From assembly GCF_039530285.1 (NCBI RefSeq), contig NZ_BAAAOK010000005.1, positions 310,001 to 374,000 of the forward strand: a DNA stretch of 64,000 bases. Direction: 5' to 3'. This DNA is from Actinomadura_C alba (GTDB lineage Bacteria > Actinomycetota > Actinomycetes > Streptosporangiales > Streptosporangiaceae). How positions within the stretch are numbered: the first letter of the stretch is position 1; each line of letters starts with the position of its first letter. This document shows, one piece after another, positions 1 through 8,212 of this stretch. The notes under the pieces are model-generated. The model was not told where the DNA came from. It did not search any database and was given only the letters and a program-made list of their open reading frames with translations. The translations under genes and the position numbers were made by a program.

Positions 1-512
1 TCCAACTCCACCATCGCCTCGTACAGGGGGAACCAGTACGCGTCGGTGAGCGGCGGCGAGGTCCAGTGGCCGCCGGACGGGTCGGGGTTGAGGTTGCACC
101 CGACGAAGCCGAGGCTCTCCACACACCTGCGCAGTTCGGCTGTCGCGTCGTCGAGCGTGCCGCCGGGTGTCTGCGGCAGCTGGCACACGCCGGCGAAGTG
201 CTGCGGGAACAGGCCGACCACCCGGTGGATAAGGTCGTTGCTCACCCTCGCCCATACGCGTGCGGTCTCCGGATCGGGCACGTGGTGCTCCATCCCGGAG
301 GCCTTCGGCGAGAAGAGCATCAGGTCGCCGCCGCGCTCGCGCAACAGCTTCAGCTGGTTGTTCTCGACGCTCTCGCGGATCGCGTCGTCGCTGATGGCGA
401 CCGGCGCCAGCGCGGGCAGGGAGGCATCCGCAAGCCGGGCGAGCTGCGCGTCGCGGAACGCCTGATGCTGCGGCGGGGTCGTGGTGTAGTGCCCATGGCA
501 GTCAATGATCAT
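1..512 (-). CDS. ligJ: 4-oxalomesaconate hydratase-like amidohydrolase (LigJ type), 3' end cut off
   Basis: The window holds the first 170 codons; the C-terminus lies beyond base 1. The protein opens with MIIDCHGHYTT, whose D-x-H-x-H form is the metal-binding start of the amidohydrolase superfamily and resembles LigJ N-termini. LigJ hydrates 4-oxalomesaconate to 4-carboxy-4-hydroxy-2-oxoadipate in the protocatechuate 4,5-cleavage and gallate pathways. It lies 44 bp downstream of the LigK-type aldolase that uses this product, which supports the assignment. Other members of the superfamily (ACMSD-like decarboxylases) begin similarly, so the call rests partly on context. Confidence 0.72.
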   Translation of the reverse strand, partial: MIIDCHGHYTTTPPQHQAFRDAQLARLADASLPALAPVAISDDAIRESVENNQLKLLRERGGDLMLFSPKASGMEHHVPDPETARVWARVSNDLIHRVVGLFPQHFAGVCQLPQTPGGTLDDATAELRRCVESLGFVGCNLNPDPSGGHWTSPPLTDAYWFPLYEAMVEL

Positions 513-556
513 CGTACGTGTGGTCCTCGTTCCTGGTGGGATCGCCGCGGACCGGC

Positions 557-1246
557 TCAGTCGCCCGGCGCCCGGTCGACGTAGGTCAGACCCTTGCGCG
601 CGAGCCGTTCACGCATGGAGTTGACGTCGAGACCGAGTTCACCGCGCGCGTAGCGCTCGCGGAGCACCGCCTCCCTCTCTTCCCGCGCTCGGGATGCCTC
701 GAGCACCTGTGCCGCCCGGCGGCGCGGGACGACCACGACCCCGTCGTCGTCAGCGACGATCACGTCACCCGGCTCGACCCACTGGCCGGCGCAGACCAGG
801 CCGGTATTGACGTCGCCCAGGGTCTCCTTCACCGTCCCGAACGCGCAGATGTGCCGCGCCCACACGGGGAATCCCATCCGCTCGAGTTCCGCGATGTCGC
901 GGCAGCCGGCGTCGATGACCAACCCGCGCACGCCGCGTGCGGCGACCGAGGTGGCGAGCAGTTCGCCGAAGTAGCCGGCCTCCGAGGGAGACGTGGGCGC
1001 GACCACGAGGACGTCACCCTCCTGGCACTGCTCCACCGCGACGTGGATCATCCAGTTGTCCGCCGGCGGCACGCTCACCGTCACCGCGGTCCCCGCGATG
1101 TGCGCGCCGGAGTAGACCGGGCGCAGGGCGGGCGCGAGCAGCCCGGTACGCCCCTGCGCCTCATGGATGGTGGCAACGCCGTACCGGCCGAGGGCGTCGA
1201 CCGTCGTCCTGTCCGTACGGCGCGGGTTGCGGACGACGATGCTCAC
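557..1246 (-). CDS. ligK: 4-carboxy-4-hydroxy-2-oxoadipate aldolase (LigK/ProA type, RraA fold)
   Basis: This 229-residue protein is of usual length for the RraA-like class II pyruvate aldolases that split 4-carboxy-4-hydroxy-2-oxoadipate into pyruvate and oxaloacetate, and often also act on 4-hydroxy-4-methyl-2-oxoglutarate. The signature is visible: GELLA at residues 94-98 and IDAGCRD at 111-117. Arg116 and Asp117 correspond to the catalytic arginine and metal-ligand aspartate known from the Pseudomonas enzyme. RraA proteins lack the longer C-terminal arm seen here. It is the enzyme after LigJ and lies between LigJ and the dehydrogenase gene in one minus-strand unit. Confidence 0.85.
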   Translation of the reverse strand: MSIVVRNPRRTDRTTVDALGRYGVATIHEAQGRTGLLAPALRPVYSGAHIAGTAVTVSVPPADNWMIHVAVEQCQEGDVLVVAPTSPSEAGYFGELLATSVAARGVRGLVIDAGCRDIAELERMGFPVWARHICAFGTVKETLGDVNTGLVCAGQWVEPGDVIVADDDGVVVVPRRRAAQVLEASRAREEREAVLRERYARGELGLDVNSMRERLARKGLTYVDRAPGD

Positions 1247-1310
1247 AGACCCTCCTTCGTCGGGCTGTTAGCAAAGCTGCTGTGCCTATTGACTCGCTCG
1301 CTCCGCTCGC

Positions 1311-2429
1311 TCACGCTTCCTCCGCCCACGGGAGCAGGGAGACATGGACGACGTCCTTGGCGCCTTCGCCGCCGACGGTCCGGATGGCGCGGTCGGTGTC
1401 CTTCAGACCGAACGTGTGGGTGCTCAGTTTCTCCAGCGGGAACCGTCCGGAGGCGAGCTGTTGGAGGGCGAGCTCGCAGGAGCGGTAGCTGTGGCCGCGG
1501 GCGCTCTTGATGCTGATGGACTTCTCGGTGATCTTCTTGAGCGGGAAGTCGGGGAAGGCGGCCAGTTCGCCCTGGACCACCATCGTGCCCTCGCGGCGCT
1601 TGAGCGCGTCGATGCCGAGCAGGATCGGGGCGGTGCCGGCGCCGGCCGTGCAGTCCAGCACGACGTCGACCCCCTTGCCGCCAGTGATCTCCAGAACGCG
1701 GTGCAGGGCGTCTTCCCGCAGAATGTCGATGACGTGGTCGGCCCCCAGCTCCTTTGCCAGAGTCAGCCGCGCGGCGTCCCGCGTCGTCCCGGTGACGATG
1801 ATGCAGGTGGCGCCCGCCTGCCTGCAGGCGACGACCTGGGAAAGCCCCTGCTGCCCGGGGCCCTGGATGAGGACCGTCGAGGCGTAGCCGACGCCCGCGG
1901 TGACCAGAGCCCACTCGATGCCGTTCGACAGCGGCGTCACGAGGCCCGCCAACTCGGCGGAAACACCGTCAGGAACGCGGTGCGTCACCGAGTTCCAGGG
2001 CAGGTAGAGGTACTGCGAGAAGCCGCCCCACAGGTGGAAGGGGTTATCCGCGGAGGTGTAACCGTAGCGGCGGGCGTCGGGATTGGTGCGCCAGTCGGTC
2101 GCCTCGCAGTGGCGGTACTCGCCCTGGTGGCACCAGTCGCAGCGGAAGCAGCCGACGTAGTGCTCGACGAAGACGCGGTCGCCTTCCACCAGGCCCTTGC
2201 GCTCGGAGAACGTGCGTCCTGCCTTCGCGATGACACCGACGTTCTCGTGGCCCATGATCACCGGCTCGGCGAACGGCGGCTTCGCGTACATCTTGACGTC
2301 AGTGCCGCAGATCCCGGCGACCTCGACCTTGAGCAGGGCGCCGTCATCAGGGATGTCCGGCATCGGGAACTCGCGTAGTTCGGTCGTGCCCGACCCGGTC
2401 CTGACCGCTGCCAGCACCTGCTCTGCCAT
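1311..2429 (-). CDS. zinc-dependent alcohol dehydrogenase (MDR superfamily)
   Basis: The 372-residue protein has the medium-chain dehydrogenase pattern. CGTDVK with Cys near residue 41 and GHENVG supply catalytic zinc ligands. A CxxC-type cysteine cluster (CFRCDWC, later C) fits the structural zinc site, and a GPGQQGLSQV Rossmann segment is followed by GADHVID. It is the first gene of the ADH-ligK-ligJ unit and has a candidate GntR-type operator about 55 bp upstream. The substrate cannot be read from sequence. Oxidation of an alcohol or semialdehyde intermediate of the aromatic pathway is inferred from position only. Confidence 0.85.
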   Translation of the reverse strand: MAEQVLAAVRTGSGTTELREFPMPDIPDDGALLKVEVAGICGTDVKMYAKPPFAEPVIMGHENVGVIAKAGRTFSERKGLVEGDRVFVEHYVGCFRCDWCHQGEYRHCEATDWRTNPDARRYGYTSADNPFHLWGGFSQYLYLPWNSVTHRVPDGVSAELAGLVTPLSNGIEWALVTAGVGYASTVLIQGPGQQGLSQVVACRQAGATCIIVTGTTRDAARLTLAKELGADHVIDILREDALHRVLEITGGKGVDVVLDCTAGAGTAPILLGIDALKRREGTMVVQGELAAFPDFPLKKITEKSISIKSARGHSYRSCELALQQLASGRFPLEKLSTHTFGLKDTDRAIRTVGGEGAKDVVHVSLLPWAEEA

Positions 2430-2462
2430 GGCATCTCCTCATTCTCAAGCCTGTCCAGGGCA

Positions 2463-2493
2463 CACTATAGTCAGTGGACTGATGGACTGACCA
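2463..2493 (-). promoter_or_regulatory. candidate promoter and GntR/FadR-type operator of the ADH-ligK-ligJ unit
   Basis: Read on the minus strand, 2493-2483 is TGGTCAGTCCA, one base off the FadR-subfamily pattern TnGTnnnACnA. It is followed by TATAGT (2469-2464), a plausible -10 box. On the plus strand the 8-mer TGGACTGA is tandemly repeated (2475-2490). Similar sites lie at 6775 and 8651. This is a pattern match only. Confidence 0.45.
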
Positions 2494-2574
2494 ATCAGCC
2501 GGCACCCGGTGCGCGCCCGCCGGCCGGTGTCCCCCCGCGGCGTGCCGCATCATGAGAGTCGCCCGTCTGACTCC

Positions 2575-3429
2575 CTATGCTCCGTCCAGGAACCGCAGCA
2601 CCCTGGCGGGAGCCGTCGACTCGGTCTGCTCGGCCACCGGGACGTCCCAGTACTCGGATCGGGAGAGGCACTCCTGGAGGTAACGGGCGGCCGAGGGCGC
2701 GTGCGAATCGTCCTGCCCGGGGACCACGAGCGCGGGGATGTCGAGCGCCAGAAGGTCCTCGGGCTCCGGCCCGGGAACCGTGTCGCGGTCGAACATCAAC
2801 CGTGCCATGCCGCTGACCAGGACGCGGTAGCGGTCCGCGTCGGCCCGCGCGTACACGTCGGCGAACGCCGGATCGCCGCGGAGCACGCTGGCCCAGGGAC
2901 CCACGCGGGGGTCCGCGGGGAAACCCTTGTCCGAGCTCTTCGCGAGGGCCGCCACCTGCTCCAAGCCGTGCGCATCAGCGTAGGCCAGGTGCTGGGCGAA
3001 CCGGGCGTGCTGCTTCATGCGATATTTCACCCCGCCCGCGGGCGAGTACAGCACCATGCTCAGGACCCGCTCGGGATGGGCCACCCCGACAGCTGCGACG
3101 GTGGAGCAGCCGACGCAGCCGCCGATCAAATGCGCCTGCGCAATGCCCAGATGGTCGAGCAGCCCCACGCCCTGCGCTACGTAGTCGGCCCAGGAGATCC
3201 GCTCCAGCCGGCCACCGGACCGGCCCGACTCCCGCCGGTCGAAGGAGACGCAGGTGTACTTCTCGCTGAGGTGGTCGAGCAGCCGCAGGCGCCGGTAGAT
3301 CCCCACCGTCCGCCAGCTCTCCAGAGTCGAGTCGAAACCGCCGGGAGAGAACATCAGCAGCGGCGGCCCGGAGCCGGCCACCTCGTAGCGGGTGGAGATC
3401 CCGTCGACAACGGCGGTGGGCATGGACAT
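2575..3429 (-). CDS. alpha/beta hydrolase with a cysteine nucleophile elbow
   Basis: This is a 284-residue alpha/beta-hydrolase-fold protein. The start is taken at MSMPTAV (3429), since the reading frame extends further upstream into non-coding sequence and the preceding gene ends at 3512. The segment SPGGFDST fits the oxyanion-hole region. The nucleophile elbow reads GGCVGC, so the residue at the usual Ser position is Cys105, as in dienelactone hydrolase. The Asp candidate is in PALVVPGQDDSHAPS, which also supplies a His. Within the aromatic block it could hydrolyse a ring-cleavage product or lactone, but nothing in the sequence fixes the substrate. Confidence 0.8.
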   Translation of the reverse strand: MSMPTAVVDGISTRYEVAGSGPPLLMFSPGGFDSTLESWRTVGIYRRLRLLDHLSEKYTCVSFDRRESGRSGGRLERISWADYVAQGVGLLDHLGIAQAHLIGGCVGCSTVAAVGVAHPERVLSMVLYSPAGGVKYRMKQHARFAQHLAYADAHGLEQVAALAKSSDKGFPADPRVGPWASVLRGDPAFADVYARADADRYRVLVSGMARLMFDRDTVPGPEPEDLLALDIPALVVPGQDDSHAPSAARYLQECLSRSEYWDVPVAEQTESTAPARVLRFLDGA

Positions 3430-3511
3430 TGCTCCTCGCGGTCGCCCGCCGCGGCGCCGGTTCGCGATGGTGCGGGGCGGGGCCGGGCGGTTGGAATGGT
3501 GGGATGGAGTG

Positions 3512-4345
3512 TCAGCTTGCGGGTGGGACGGGAATACCGCCGGCGACCTGACGTGCGGCACGCACGTCCTCGGCATATGCCGTGATCGCGGCGAGCGTTG
3601 TCTGTGCAACGTTCGCGTAGGTGTTCGGAGGGTTGTCGATGGCCGATGCGGCATAGCCGATGGCGGCGTGCGCCATGCGCATCCGGCCGTCGAGCCACGG
3701 GCCGCCGCCGAATCCTCCGACGACCGGAATGGAGACGGCCTGGGCGACGGCGGCCCCGACGACCGGCCCGGAGTTGGTGAAGTTGAGCAGCACGGCGCCC
3801 GCGTCCTCCAGCCGCTTGGCCTCAGCGACCAGCGCGTCCTTCATCGCCACCGGCACCTGGTCGTCGCTGGACGGGATCGCGTTGTACTCGGCTCCGTAGC
3901 GCAGCGCGGTCTGCGGCGTGATCCCGAACTGCGCGAACACCGGGATGCCCGCACGCGTGATCGCCGTGACGGAGTCGAGGAAGTCAGAGGCCGCGTCCAG
4001 TTTGACCATGTCTACGCCGGCCTCCTTGACGAACCGGATGGCCGCTCGCAAGGCGCTGTCCGTGCCCTCCTGGAGGGGGCCGAACGGGAAGTCGGCGCTG
4101 AGCAGGGCCCTGTTCACCCCCCGTCGAACCGCCTGCGTGACCACGAGCATCTGATCCATCGTGACCTCGAAGGGATTGGAGTGACCCCACAGGTTCACGC
4201 CGACCGTGTCGCCGACCGAGACGATGTCCACCCCGGCCCGGTCGACGATACGGGCGATCTGGTAGTCCCAGGCCACGACACCGACGATCTTGCGACCGTC
4301 GTCCTTCATCCGCTGCAGGGTGCGCAGGCTGATCTTGTCGGACAT
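3512..4345 (-). CDS. PanB-fold protein (ketopantoate hydroxymethyltransferase-like), divergent
   Basis: The 277-residue protein aligns by eye with 3-methyl-2-oxobutanoate hydroxymethyltransferase along its length: WDYQIARIVDRAGVD, SVGDTVG, GHSNPFEVTM, LLSADFPFG, MVKLD, GITPQ. The metal-ligand aspartates (VGD and SAD) and the lysine of MVK are kept. The KIEGG segment of true PanB reads KLDAA, and the catalytic Glu in LVLECVP is replaced in LLNFTNS. It is coupled to catabolic genes rather than to pantothenate genes. A different C-C bond reaction on an oxo-acid in the phosphoenolpyruvate mutase/PanB superfamily is more likely than CoA biosynthesis. Confidence 0.75.
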   Translation of the reverse strand: MSDKISLRTLQRMKDDGRKIVGVVAWDYQIARIVDRAGVDIVSVGDTVGVNLWGHSNPFEVTMDQMLVVTQAVRRGVNRALLSADFPFGPLQEGTDSALRAAIRFVKEAGVDMVKLDAASDFLDSVTAITRAGIPVFAQFGITPQTALRYGAEYNAIPSSDDQVPVAMKDALVAEAKRLEDAGAVLLNFTNSGPVVGAAVAQAVSIPVVGGFGGGPWLDGRMRMAHAAIGYAASAIDNPPNTYANVAQTTLAAITAYAEDVRAARQVAGGIPVPPAS

Positions 4346-4436
4346 CTCGCCTTCGGCTTCCTCTGTCGTCGTTGGGTGGACGACAGGGCCGCGCGGGCTG
4401 GCGCCCGGCGACCCTGTCCGGCTGTCTGCTCCCGTC

Positions 4437-4952
4437 CTAGACCCTCAGGGCCGTGAGCAGTTCGAAGACATCGCTCTCGTCCGCGGACAGCAGCAGCACC
4501 CGGGCGTGCGGCCGGAGGGCGGCGACGGCGTCCTCGGCCTCGAAGCCGTCGCCGAGTACCACCCCTGCCGTCGTGATGGCGCTCGCGCTGCAGGCCCTGC
4601 CGATGGCCGCCGCGTAGGCCCGTCCCGAGTCATCCGTCGCGAGGACGACCACCACGTCGGTGCCGTTCAGCACGTCCCCTAGTGCGGCCGGCGAACCGTC
4701 GAGCCCGTACAGCGGGACCTCTCCCGCCGGCTCGTTGCTCCCACCGGCTCCACGCGTGACCTCGCAGGTGTAGAACCTGGCGTTGGCCCACGGTCCGCCC
4801 GCGACGCGGCGGGTGACCGCCGCGGCTCTCGCGTCCAGCGCGATGACGCGTGCGGCCCTGGCGGGTGCGATCGGCACAGTGATCCGGTAGCGCGCCTCAC
4901 TCGCGGAGGCCGCCCTGGCGCTTTCGCTCGCGTACATCGACGGCGCCGACAT
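4437..4952 (-). CDS. hypothetical protein in the Rieske oxygenase operon
   Basis: I do not recognise this 171-residue protein. Its ATG follows the oxygenase stop codon after a single base (TGA-G-ATG), so it is almost certainly translationally coupled. The C-terminal half has alternating hydrophobic segments (VVVVLATDD, ITTAGVVLGD, ARVLLLSADESD) typical of an alpha/beta fold. There is no signal peptide, membrane segment or cysteine cluster. The link to the Rieske oxygenase suggests an accessory role, but this is inference. Confidence 0.7.
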   Translation of the reverse strand: MSAPSMYASESARAASASEARYRITVPIAPARAARVIALDARAAAVTRRVAGGPWANARFYTCEVTRGAGGSNEPAGEVPLYGLDGSPAALGDVLNGTDVVVVLATDDSGRAYAAAIGRACSASAITTAGVVLGDGFEAEDAVAALRPHARVLLLSADESDVFELLTALRV

Positions 4953-4953
4953 C

Positions 4954-6240
4954 TCAGACCGACGACTGCGGGACGCCGGGAATGGCCGTGACCGCGTCGC
5001 GGCAGGAGTCCAGGAAGGACTCGGCCTGCGGCAACACGACCGCCGCCGAGCGCACTCGGTGGTGCGCCGGGTTCACCCCTGGAGGCGTCACGCCTTCGTC
5101 CCGCAGCGCGATCGCGGCCTTGCGCAGCTTCTGGCGGGCCTTGATGATCCCGCTGTCGGCCGGGACCAGCCGCTCCTTCGTGCGGTCCACGATCGGCCCC
5201 ATGCTCTCCTGGAGCGAGGCGTCCTGCATGGCGATGCCCGCCACGCCGGAGTAGGTGTCGCCGCGCTTTTGCGCCTCGCGGTCCATCAGGTAGTCGTTGT
5301 CCATGTTGGCCGCGGGCCGGTAGGTCCCCGGGATGTTCTTGCTGTGGACCCCGTGACCGTCGATCATGGCCTGGCGTTCCGCGGTCGTCAGCGGACGGAC
5401 CGGATGGTAGTCGAAGGAGTACGTCCAGCAGTTCTCGTCGTCGATCGGCACCCAGAAGTGGCCGTGCACCGGGTGGTCACCGCGTGGCGGCACCATCGTG
5501 AAGGCCGGCATCACCCACGGCGTGATCCGCCAGTAGTAGCTGCCCTCCTCCGCGTTGCGGCGTGCGCCGACGAACAGCCCGCCCTCGCTGTCGGCGACCT
5601 CGAAGAACGGCTTGGTGTCCTTCATGTTGTACTCGTTGCCCTTGGCGCCCTTGAACAACGGGTCGTTCTTGAGGCCGCCGGAGTGCAGGAACGTGACGTG
5701 ACTGGAGTCGATGCCGCCCTCGAACGCCTGCAGCCAATTGCACTGCTGCCACCGCTTGGAGGTGTAGGTCTGCTCCGGCGGGACGTGCGCGAACTCGAAC
5801 TCCGGCAAGCCCGGCTGCTTGGCCGGGTCACCCATGTAGGTCCACAGCACGTCACCGACCCTGACCAGCGGGTACGCGGTGAGCTTCACGTTCTGGCAGA
5901 AGCTGCTGTTGTCCGCCTCCGACGGCACCTCCACGCACTGGCCGGTGACGTCGTACTTCCAGCCGTGGTAGGCGCACCGCAGACCGGACCCCTCGTTGCG
6001 GCCGAACCACAGCGAAGCGCCCCGGTGCGCACAGAACTCGTCGACCAGGCCATACCGCCCTTCGCTGTCACGGAAGGCGAGCATGCGCTCCGACAGGAGC
6101 TTCACACGCACCGGCGGCGAGTCCTTCTCCGGAAGCTCCTCGGCGAGCAGCGCGGGAATCCAGTACTGCCGGAACAAGTCGCCCATCGGCGTCCCAGGAC
6201 CGGTCTGTGTCAAAAGCTCGTTGATGTCCTGCCTTAGCAC
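4954..6240 (-). CDS. Rieske non-haem iron oxygenase, large subunit (phthalate 4,5-dioxygenase / LigXa-like clade)
   Basis: The 428-residue oxygenase has a Rieske 2Fe-2S site, C70-x-H72 with C89-x2-H92 (CAHRG and CAYHGWKYD). The catalytic iron site fits D178, H181 and H186 in GIDSSHVTFLHSG. The N-terminus (GTPMGDLFRQYWIPALL) and CVEVPSEAD resemble phthalate 4,5-dioxygenase-like and O-demethylase enzymes. With the ferredoxin and FAD reductase upstream it forms a three-component system like LigX or other aromatic hydroxylases. Genes for LigJ and LigK in the same block suggest the product reaches protocatechuate or gallate. The exact substrate (phthalate, methoxylated aromatic acid or other) is unresolved. 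Confidence 0.88.
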   Translation of the reverse strand: MLRQDINELLTQTGPGTPMGDLFRQYWIPALLAEELPEKDSPPVRVKLLSERMLAFRDSEGRYGLVDEFCAHRGASLWFGRNEGSGLRCAYHGWKYDVTGQCVEVPSEADNSSFCQNVKLTAYPLVRVGDVLWTYMGDPAKQPGLPEFEFAHVPPEQTYTSKRWQQCNWLQAFEGGIDSSHVTFLHSGGLKNDPLFKGAKGNEYNMKDTKPFFEVADSEGGLFVGARRNAEEGSYYWRITPWVMPAFTMVPPRGDHPVHGHFWVPIDDENCWTYSFDYHPVRPLTTAERQAMIDGHGVHSKNIPGTYRPAANMDNDYLMDREAQKRGDTYSGVAGIAMQDASLQESMGPIVDRTKERLVPADSGIIKARQKLRKAAIALRDEGVTPPGVNPAHHRVRSAAVVLPQAESFLDSCRDAVTAIPGVPQSSV

Positions 6241-6380
6241 GGCCGTTTCCCTTCAAGTGATGGACCGTCATCGGGGTGGCGATATCGATAGGTTCGCGAT
6301 GGTGGTCTGCAGTCCCACCGGGCGACCAACATGCCTCCAACTGGTGCGTCCGTGGCTGGGCATCGCGTACGGATGGGAGG

Positions 6381-6704
6381 TCAGGGCTGCTCCGGAGGGA
6401 TCTCCACCGTCAGACCATCGAGGGCCTTCGTGATGCGTATCTGGCATGCGAGACGACTGGTGCTGCGCCGCTCCGAGACCGCCATGTCGAGCAGATCCTC
6501 CTCCATATCATTGGGGGGTCCGACGATTGGTGCGAACTCCTCGCTCACCCAGACGTGACAGGTAGCGCAGGAGCAGTTCCCGCCGCACTCCGCGACGATC
6601 CCGGGGACGCCGTTCTTGACCGCGGCTGCCATGACCGTGTCACCGACCGCCGCGTCGACGGCGTATTCGCGACCGGCGCTGCCGATGTAGATCACTTTGG
6701 ACAA
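6381..6704 (-). CDS. adrenodoxin-type 2Fe-2S ferredoxin
   Basis: This 107-residue ferredoxin has the C-x5-C-x2-C-x37-C arrangement at C40, C46, C49 and C87 (AECGGNCSCATCHVWV and RLACQI), typical of putidaredoxin/adrenodoxin-type electron carriers. It is upstream of the Rieske oxygenase and downstream of the FAD reductase, so it most likely shuttles electrons between them. An extra Cys at 44 is common in the family. Its promoter region carries a candidate GntR operator at 6775-6793. Confidence 0.92.
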   Translation of the reverse strand: MSKVIYIGSAGREYAVDAAVGDTVMAAAVKNGVPGIVAECGGNCSCATCHVWVSEEFAPIVGPPNDMEEDLLDMAVSERRSTSRLACQIRITKALDGLTVEIPPEQP

Positions 6705-6774
6705 GATCCGCCATGTCCTCTCACGGTCGTTCCCCCCAAGTGACGGACGCGCGCTCCGGTGAAGTGTCGTCCTA

Positions 6775-6793
6775 TGGTATGTCCATTAGACCA
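6775..6793. promoter_or_regulatory. candidate GntR/FadR-type operator upstream of ferredoxin-oxygenase unit
   Basis: TGGTATGTCCA (6775-6785) differs by one base from TnGTnnnACnA and is followed after four bases by a further half site GACCA. It lies about 70 bp upstream of the ferredoxin start. The core TGGTATG is identical to the perfect site in front of the gntR gene at 8651, which makes control by that regulator plausible. Confidence 0.45.
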
Positions 6794-6928
6794 GATACTT
6801 GGGTGGCCGCACAAGCGACTTCTGGTCAGCGGCCGCAAAGCCGGGGCCAATCGCAACCCTCGTGGCACCGAGGTGTGTTGAGGGCATGGCGCAGGATGCG
6901 GAGGCATGGCGGCGCTTCCTGTTCGCGC

Positions 6929-8212
6929 TCACGCGTCCGCTCGCTGAACCGCCGGCGCCGCGGTGGTGGAAGCGGCGAGGAGGGACTTCAGGGGAATGGC
7001 GGCGTCGCCGGCGCGGTCCGGGGCGATGGTCACTCCCTGGCCGAGCGCCTTACGTACGGCCATGTAGTCGGCCGGGCGGTTGACGGCGTCGATGGCCAGC
7101 AGCCGGTTCTGCCGGTAGTAAAGGACCGAGAAGCGCTCGTCATCCGGCTCACCGCGCACGACGTAGTCGTCGTAGCCGGCGGCAAGGCCGGCGATCTGCA
7201 GCTTGAGGTCACCCTGGTAGGACCAGAACCACGGCACCGATTTCACGTCGTCAAGCCGGCCGAGGAGCGTCGCGGCCGCCACTCGGGCCTGGGCCACGGC
7301 GTTCTGGACCGACTCCAGCCGTACCCTCCCCTGCCCGGTCATCGGGTGCGGCTGCACGGTGCAGTCGCCGGCGGCGACCACCGAGGGGTCGCTGGTGCGG
7401 GCGTGGGCATCGACGACGATGCCCTGGTCGCACACGAGCCCCAGCTGCTCGGCCAGCTCGGTGCGCGGGAGGACGCCGACCCCGACCAGGACCAGATCGG
7501 TCGGCAGGTGCGTGCTGTCGGAGAGTTCGACGCCGGTCACCCGGCCCCTTTCACCGTCGAAGCCGGACACGCCCGAGGACAGCCGTACGTCGATGCCGCG
7601 GCGCAGGTGCGCCTGACGGTAGAACTCCGAGACGACGGGTCCCACGGCTCGGGCCATCAGCCGCTCCGCGGCCTCGACCACCGTGACGGACCTGCCAAGA
7701 GCGCGGGCCTCCGAAGCCACCTCCAGGCCGATGAATCCGCCGCCGACGACGACGACCTTTGAGGCGGTCGCGAGCCGCGCCCGCAGGTCCGCGGCATCGT
7801 TGTGGTCGCGCAGGTAGCAGATCCCGTCAAGGTCCGCCCCGGGCAGGGCAAGCCGCCTGGGGCCGGCTCCCACGGTCAACGCCAGCCGATCGAAGGGCAG
7901 TTCGCGCCCGTTCGCTGTCGCCGCGACTCCAGAGCCCGGGGGGCCCGATGGGGACAGGCCCAACTCGCTGACCCGCTCACCGCACACCAGGTCGATCCCG
8001 GAGTCGGCATAGAAGGCGGGCGCACGAAAGGCCAGCGAGTCGAGCTCCGCCTGGCCGGCGAGGAACTCCTTGGAAAGGGGCGGCCGCTGGTAGGGCGGAT
8101 GCGTCTCCTCGCCGACCAAGATGATCGGTGAGGTGTCGCCGAGCTGCCGCAGTGACACGGCCAGTTGCAGGCCGGCCTGGCTGCCGCCAACGATCAGTGT
8201 CCCGTTACTCAT
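6929..8212 (-). CDS. FAD-dependent ferredoxin reductase of the Rieske system
   Basis: The 427-residue flavoprotein starts with a dinucleotide-binding motif (LIVGGSQAGLQLA), has PPYQRPPLSKEFL typical of putidaredoxin/rhodocoxin reductases, and a second Rossmann motif (VVVVGGGFIGLEVA) for NAD(P)H. VVAAGDCTVQ is the conserved FAD-contacting segment. Length and motifs fit ferredoxin reductases that feed class II/III ring-hydroxylating oxygenases or cytochromes P450. A 224-bp gap containing an operator candidate separates it from the ferredoxin, so it may be its own transcript. Confidence 0.9.
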   Translation of the reverse strand: MSNGTLIVGGSQAGLQLAVSLRQLGDTSPIILVGEETHPPYQRPPLSKEFLAGQAELDSLAFRAPAFYADSGIDLVCGERVSELGLSPSGPPGSGVAATANGRELPFDRLALTVGAGPRRLALPGADLDGICYLRDHNDAADLRARLATASKVVVVGGGFIGLEVASEARALGRSVTVVEAAERLMARAVGPVVSEFYRQAHLRRGIDVRLSSGVSGFDGERGRVTGVELSDSTHLPTDLVLVGVGVLPRTELAEQLGLVCDQGIVVDAHARTSDPSVVAAGDCTVQPHPMTGQGRVRLESVQNAVAQARVAAATLLGRLDDVKSVPWFWSYQGDLKLQIAGLAAGYDDYVVRGEPDDERFSVLYYRQNRLLAIDAVNRPADYMAVRKALGQGVTIAPDRAGDAAIPLKSLLAASTTAAPAVQRADA

